37,804 nucleotides of DNA, from assembly GCA_020444075.1 (NCBI GenBank), contig JAHLLR010000051.1, positions 1 through 37,804 of the forward strand, in the 5' to 3' direction. Shown one piece after another: positions 34,400 to 37,804 of this stretch. The DNA is from Deltaproteobacteria bacterium. GTDB taxonomy: Bacteria; Desulfobacterota; Desulfobacteria; Desulfobacterales; Desulfosarcinaceae. The translations under genes and the position numbers were made by a program. The notes beneath the pieces were generated by a model. That model had not been told where the DNA came from. It saw only the letters and a program-made list of their open reading frames with translations, and made no database searches. Every line of letters begins with the position of its first letter. Within the stretch, counting starts at the first letter, position 1.

Positions 34400-34486
34400 T
34401 CAGGTATTGCAGACCGGTTGTTTTTTCTGACCCTCGGCGATCCATTCGAACAGACGGGAGATGGACGCCATTATTTTTTTTACCAT
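34400..34486 (-). CDS. Candidate 28-residue peptide between purM and tsaD
   Basis: An ATG at 34486 with GGGAG 6 bases upstream opens a 28-codon frame ending at 34400. The peptide begins MVKKIMASISRLFEWIAEG and continues QKKQPVCNT. It would be an amphipathic, basic helix with a single Cys near the C-terminus. It sits after purM and before that transcript's intrinsic terminator. I recognise no named family. The good ribosome-binding site and the position support it; its size makes chance possible. Confidence 0.45.
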   Translation of the reverse strand: MVKKIMASISRLFEWIAEGQKKQPVCNT

Positions 34487-34563
34487 GGATACTCCCATCA
34501 AATGCGGTCCGATGTCGGAAATCCGATCTCCGGCTTCCGTCCTCGGTCTTCCGATGCCGGGCT

Positions 34564-35610
34564 TTATACCAACTGCACCCGGGTCCGGGCGTTCTTACGG
34601 ATTTTGGTCACTTCGCCGATGGCCCAGGCTGTTTCGCCGCTGCCGGTCAGGCGGTTGAGCACCTCCTGAACATTTTCTTCGGGAACCACCGCCACCAGCC
34701 CGACCCCGTTATTGAAGGTGCGCATCATCTCCTTTTCATCCACATTGCCCGCTTCCTGCAAAAACGGAAAAATGGGCGGGATGTCCCAGGAGCCTTTTTT
34801 TATGGCGATGCCGCAGGCCTGGGGAATGACCCGGATGATATTATCCATCATGCCGCCGCCGGTGATGTGCGCCAGCCCCTGGATGGGCAGGTCCCTGACC
34901 AGCGACTGGATGGTTTCCGAGTAAATCCGGGTTGGAGTGATCAATTCTTCTCCTATGGTTTTACCCAGTTCGGGAACATGGCTGTCCACCTTCAGCCCCA
35001 ACACGTCGAAGCAGATTTTGCGCACCAGCGAATAGCCGTTGCTGTGCAGCCCGCTTGAGGCGATGCCGATGATCTGGTGGCCGGGTCGGATCTCAGAGCC
35101 GTCGACGATTTTGCTGTTGTCCACGATGCCTACGGCGAAACCGGCCAGATCATATTCGTTGTCCTGGTAAAAACCCGGCATTTCGGCGGTCTCTCCGCCG
35201 ATGAGTGCGCAATCGGCCTGGATGCACCCCTCGCCGACGCCCTTGATAATGTCGGTGACCGTCCCGGTCTTCAGCTTTCCCGTGGCCAGGTAGTCCAGGA
35301 AAAACAGGGGTCTTGCCCCCTGCACGGCAATGTCGTTCACGCACATGGCCACCAGGTCGATGCCCACTGTGTCATGGCGGTTCATGAGAAAGGCGATCTT
35401 CAGCTTGGTGCCCACCCCGTCCGTGGAGCTGACCAGTACGGGGCTTTTCATGTTGGCGGTATTCAGGGAGAACAGGCCGCCGAATCCGCCGATCTCACCC
35501 ATGACACCGGTTCTTCGGGTTTTCCTGGCAATTTTCTTTATCGTATCGACAAGGTGATCCGCCTTGTCGATGTCGACGCCGGCATCGGCGTAGGTCAGCT
35601 TTTTTTTCAT
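34564..35610 (-). CDS. purM: Phosphoribosylformylglycinamidine cyclo-ligase
   Basis: The 348-residue enzyme closes the imidazole ring of FGAM to give AIR, an intermediate upstream of the PurE step and consistent with the purDE fusion elsewhere in the window. Marks are LTYADAGVDIDKAD at the N-terminus, GGFGGLFSLN, VLVSSTDGVGTKLKIAF, VAMCVNDIAVQGARPLFFLDYLATG, GGETAEMPGFY, GIASSGLHSNGYSLVRK and LAHITGGGMMDNIIRV. CAGGAG precedes the ATG by about 8 bases. It diverges from the aminotransferase gene at 35890. Length is standard. Confidence 0.97.
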   Translation of the reverse strand: MKKKLTYADAGVDIDKADHLVDTIKKIARKTRRTGVMGEIGGFGGLFSLNTANMKSPVLVSSTDGVGTKLKIAFLMNRHDTVGIDLVAMCVNDIAVQGARPLFFLDYLATGKLKTGTVTDIIKGVGEGCIQADCALIGGETAEMPGFYQDNEYDLAGFAVGIVDNSKIVDGSEIRPGHQIIGIASSGLHSNGYSLVRKICFDVLGLKVDSHVPELGKTIGEELITPTRIYSETIQSLVRDLPIQGLAHITGGGMMDNIIRVIPQACGIAIKKGSWDIPPIFPFLQEAGNVDEKEMMRTFNNGVGLVAVVPEENVQEVLNRLTGSGETAWAIGEVTKIRKNARTRVQLV

Positions 35611-35808
35611 TCAAGCGCTCCTGGCTTATTTCTGGCTGGTTAAAAATACCCGTAAAACTAATCTGAACCCGCCGAAAAGTCAAACCCAATCGAAGATGCC
35701 GGCGGGTAAAAGTCCCTTGAAAACGGGCCGTCTGGACCCCGGTCCAGTGGGAGCCGAAAGGCAGATGGCCTTGTCCTCGGAGCTCCTGCCCATACCTCCA
35801 ATAATTTT

Positions 35809-35835
35809 TTGACAATTTCGACCGACTATTATACT
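35809..35835 (+). promoter_or_regulatory. Promoter of the aminotransferase gene
   Basis: TTGACA at 35809-35814 and TATACT at 35830-35835 are 15 bases apart, a short but usable spacing. It lies 54 bases before the ATG at 35890. Confidence 0.6.
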
Positions 35836-35889
35836 TATCCTCTAAATTCAGGGACTTTCTAACAGGCAGTTGAAAATAAGGAATGAATC

Positions 35890-37056
35890 ATGACTCGATT
35901 TGCCCGGTTGGACCGTTTGCCACCCTATGTGTTTGCCACCGTCAACCAGATCAAAATGGAAGCCCGTCGCGCCGGAGAAGACATCATCGACCTGGGCATG
36001 GGCAATCCGGATATCGGCACGCCTCAGCACATTGTGGACAAACTCACCGAAGCGTCCCAGAACCCCCGGAACCATCGTTATTCGGCCTCCATGGGCATTA
36101 CCAAGCTGCGCATGGCCATCAGCGACTGGTACAAGCGCCGCTATGATGTGGACATCGATCCGGATAATGAGGCCATTGTCACCATCGGTGTGAAGGAGGG
36201 GATGTCCCACCTGATCCTGGTGACCATCCGGCCCGGTGATGTGGTGTTTGCCCCCAACCCCACCTATCCCATCCATCCTTACTCCTCCATAATATCCGGC
36301 GGAGACGTTCGGGGAATTCCGGCGGGGCCCGATCAGGATTTTTTTGAAAACCTGATCCAGGCCACCAAGCAGACCTGGCCCCGGCCCAAGGTGCTGGTGC
36401 TCAGCTACCCCCACAACCCCACCACCGAGGTGGTGGATCTGGATTTCTTCCAGCGGGTGGTGGATTTCGCCAAGGCCAACGACATCATGGTAATCCATGA
36501 TTTTGCATATGCCGATCTGACCTATGACGGATACCAGGCCCCCAGTTTTCTTCAGGCCAAGGGAGCCAAGGATGTGGGTGTGGAATTTTTTTCCATGTCC
36601 AAAAGCTACTCCATGGCCGGCTGGCGGGTGGGGTTCTGCGTGGGAAACCCTGAAACCATCTTTGCATTGAAACGGATCAAGAGCTACCTGGATTACGGGA
36701 TTTTTCAGCCCATCCAGATTGCCTCCATCATTGCCTTGAATGGCCCGCAGGACTGCGTGGCCGAGATTCGCGATACCTATCAATCCCGACGCGACGCCCT
36801 GATTTCAGGACTGTCCCGGGTCGGTTGGGAGATTGAAAGCCCCAAGGGAACCATGTTCGTCTGGGCCAGGATCCCCGAGCAGTACCGCAAGATGGGATCC
36901 GTTGAGTTTTCCAAGTTTCTGATCCGCGAGGCCCAGGTGGCCGTGTCGCCGGGCCTCGGCTTCGGTGAATACGGCGACGATTTCGTGCGTTTCGCCCTCA
37001 TCGAAAACAACATGCGCATTAATCAGGCGGTGAGAGGCATCCGCAAAGTACTATAG
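35890..37056 (+). CDS. AlaC-like PLP aminotransferase (class I/II)
   Basis: The 388-residue enzyme is a fold-type I aminotransferase of the AlaC/alanine aminotransferase-like branch. Marks are an N-terminal [81 protein letters not shown], the PLP-lysine Lys238 in [17 protein letters not shown], and the substrate-binding Arg near [13 protein letters not shown]. The family mostly transaminates pyruvate and glutamate; LL-diaminopimelate aminotransferases are relatives, so the exact substrate is inferred. It has its own promoter and ends just 2 bases into a palindromic element region. Confidence 0.92.
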   Translation: MTRFARLDRLPPYVFATVNQIKMEARRAGEDIIDLGMGNPDIGTPQHIVDKLTEASQNPRNHRYSASMGITKLRMAISDWYKRRYDVDIDPDNEAIVTIGVKEGMSHLILVTIRPGDVVFAPNPTYPIHPYSSIISGGDVRGIPAGPDQDFFENLIQATKQTWPRPKVLVLSYPHNPTTEVVDLDFFQRVVDFAKANDIMVIHDFAYADLTYDGYQAPSFLQAKGAKDVGVEFFSMSKSYSMAGWRVGFCVGNPETIFALKRIKSYLDYGIFQPIQIASIIALNGPQDCVAEIRDTYQSRRDALISGLSRVGWEIESPKGTMFVWARIPEQYRKMGSVEFSKFLIREAQVAVSPGLGFGEYGDDFVRFALIENNMRINQAVRGIRKVL

Positions 37057-37157
37057 GTTCCAAGACAAGGATCGTGGACTGCGTTATCGGTCGTCGCGGT
37101 ATGCGCCTGATACAGCTTCCTCCCTCTGGCCTTGCCACAATCCTTATCTTGAAACCT
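37055..37157. repeat. Palindromic element with 23-bp terminal inverted repeats
   Basis: Arms 37055-37077 and 37135-37157 are inverted repeats with three mismatches across 23 bases (AGGTT/TCCAAGACAAGG against its complement). The interior carries copy 1 of a direct repeat also found at 37344. The left arm overlaps the last two bases of the aminotransferase stop codon. It could act as a transcription stop or be a mobile palindrome. Confidence 0.7.
37080..37105. repeat. 26-bp direct repeat, copy 1
   Basis: This segment, starting TGCGTTATCGGTCGTCGCGG, matches 37344-37369 at 24 of 26 positions. It lies inside the 37055-37157 palindrome. Confidence 0.7.
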
Positions 37158-37413
37158 ATGCTTCTGGGGGTTGAGTCAGCAGGACAAGATATGCCAGTTT
37201 GGCGTTCTCGCTCGGTTTAAATCCTCGACGGTGCGCTGCTATCCCGCCAACGGAGGGATGGTTTCAACCTCGCTGTGGTCTTGCCCTGAACAGAAATCAA
37301 CCAGTTAAGGGCAGGCTCCGCACCCAAGCCAATGACTTTGGGATGCGTTAACGGTCGTCGCGGCATGCGTAACTGTGCGAATTCAGTGTTCGCGCAATGC
37401 TTCGCGCCGGCGA
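37158..37413. other. Non-coding region with repeat-like structure
   Basis: About 256 bases between the palindrome and the amphi-Trp gene. It holds an imperfect hairpin (37281-37291 with 37304-37314), copy 2 of the 26-bp repeat at 37344-37369, and no convincing gene. A minus-strand frame at 37217-37426 overlaps the amphi-Trp gene and reads like repeat-derived sequence. Confidence 0.45.
37344..37369. repeat. 26-bp direct repeat, copy 2
   Basis: Starts TGCGTTAACGGTCGTCGCGG and differs from the copy at 37080-37105 at two positions. It is not enclosed in a similar long palindrome. Confidence 0.7.
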
Positions 37414-37635
37414 TCAATTGGTCCATTTGAACTGAAAATCGAGTTCCTCTTCCCGACCTTCCCGTTCGTGCTCGACATTGAAGACCGCCGTGGCCGGTAC
37501 GCGGATGCGTTCGCCGGCCACCTGGATCGTAAACGGTTTGTCCGATTCCAGGCAGTCGGTCAGGCGTCGCAGCTTGGCCACGGTCTGCTTCACGGAATAG
37601 GTTTTCTCCAGGTCACGGTCGGTTTCTTTTGACAT
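37414..37635 (-). CDS. Amphi-Trp domain protein
   Basis: The 73-residue protein belongs to the small amphi-Trp family. It has an N-terminal charged helix, a VKQTVAKLRRLTDCLESDKPF segment, a predicted beta region IQVAGERIRVPATAVFNVEHE, and the family's closing EELDFQFKWTN with the conserved Trp. No signal peptide or membrane segment is seen. The biological role of the domain is not established. AAGGAG lies about 8 bases before the ATG. It is a single gene at the end of the window. Confidence 0.85.
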   Translation of the reverse strand: MSKETDRDLEKTYSVKQTVAKLRRLTDCLESDKPFTIQVAGERIRVPATAVFNVEHEREGREEELDFQFKWTN

Positions 37636-37804
37636 AGGGGTCTCCTTGATAAAGGCATGGATGGCCTAATGGCCCGAAACACCATATCACCGTTGGAAAT
37701 CACGAAAAAGCCATCCATTGGCAGACGACTGGTTCCTTCTCGCCGTGCTTTGTGGATACGCCGAGGATAGTCGGAAACCGTTGCAGTTCAGGAATGAAGC
37801 TATT
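37636..37804. other. Window-end region without an assigned gene
   Basis: The last 169 bases include the Shine-Dalgarno of the amphi-Trp gene. On the minus strand two frames are open to the edge (one ends at 37700, 34 codons), but neither has a recognisable motif, so I assign nothing. Confidence 0.35.

Noticed and set aside
34396-35058. 220-codon plus-strand frame opposite purM
   Set aside because: Purely antisense to purM, with no motif or ribosome-binding site.
37217-37426. 69-codon minus-strand frame overlapping the amphi-Trp gene end
   Set aside because: It spans repeat-like sequence and overlaps the end of a real gene; it reads as translated repeat.
37700-37804. Minus-strand frame open to the window edge
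   Set aside because: Two different frames are equally open over this short stretch and neither shows a recognisable motif, so the end of a gene cannot be claimed.

Overview
This 37.8 kb window is GC-rich chromosomal DNA of the kind found in sulfate-reducing Desulfobacterota (Desulfobacterales, Desulfosarcina-like). That placement is inferred from gene content. It rests on a periplasmic CbiK-type cobaltochelatase beside a FecCD/BtuCDF importer under a cobalamin riboswitch (an arrangement known from Desulfovibrio), a PurD-PurE fusion, a CobA-HemD fusion, selA, and many PilZ, HD-GYP, HDOD and GGDEF-like proteins. There is no rRNA, phage, transposase or CRISPR array. It looks like core chromosome with a few palindromic repeat elements between genes.

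Layout. 1-3160: the 5' part of a PilZ-like gene on the minus strand, diverging from a cNMP-HDOD signalling protein, then a DUF1992 protein and a SHOCT membrane protein. 3312-6736: ddl, a purD-purE fusion and a TsaC/YrdC-type gene overlapping its end. 6737-6911: a tRNA-Leu(CAA) with its own promoter and a terminator. 7002-10746: a small membrane protein, a cNMP-binding protein, a DMT transporter, a HAD phosphatase-like protein and a methyltransferase. 10810-14913 (minus): a two-gene c-di-GMP module, namely a double-PilZ protein with a large C-terminal domain followed by a V4R-like/GAF/HD-GYP membrane protein. 15134-18894 (minus): a tetrapyrrole and molybdopterin operon, fmdB-like > hemC > cobA-hemD > moaA. 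19193-23337 (minus): CheD-HDOD fusion > selA > degenerate GGDEF-TPR protein.

23504-32038 (plus) is the cobalamin region. A promoter, a cobalamin riboswitch and an intrinsic terminator precede cbiK (with signal peptide), a FecCD permease, its ATPase, its binding protein, cobB/cbiA, cbiC, cbiL and a nucleoside-recognition (Gate) membrane protein. Together with hemC and cobA-hemD upstream, it covers much of the path from porphobilinogen to early anaerobic corrin intermediates plus corrinoid or metal-tetrapyrrole uptake. cobB/cbiA appears to start at a rare ATC codon; any conventional start would remove its P-loop. 32072-37635 holds nagZ, tsaD (minus), a candidate 28-residue peptide gene, purM (minus), an AlaC-like aminotransferase (plus) and an amphi-Trp protein (minus).

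Three intergenic places carry palindromic elements (9003-9022, 27971-28112, 37055-37157), and one 26-bp motif occurs twice at 37080 and 37344. The points I think most worth a second look are the ATC start, the large palindrome in the B12 operon, the c-di-GMP pair, the CheD-HDOD/selA operon, the small ORF after purM, and the spatial puzzle of an exported cobaltochelatase in an otherwise cytoplasmic pathway.
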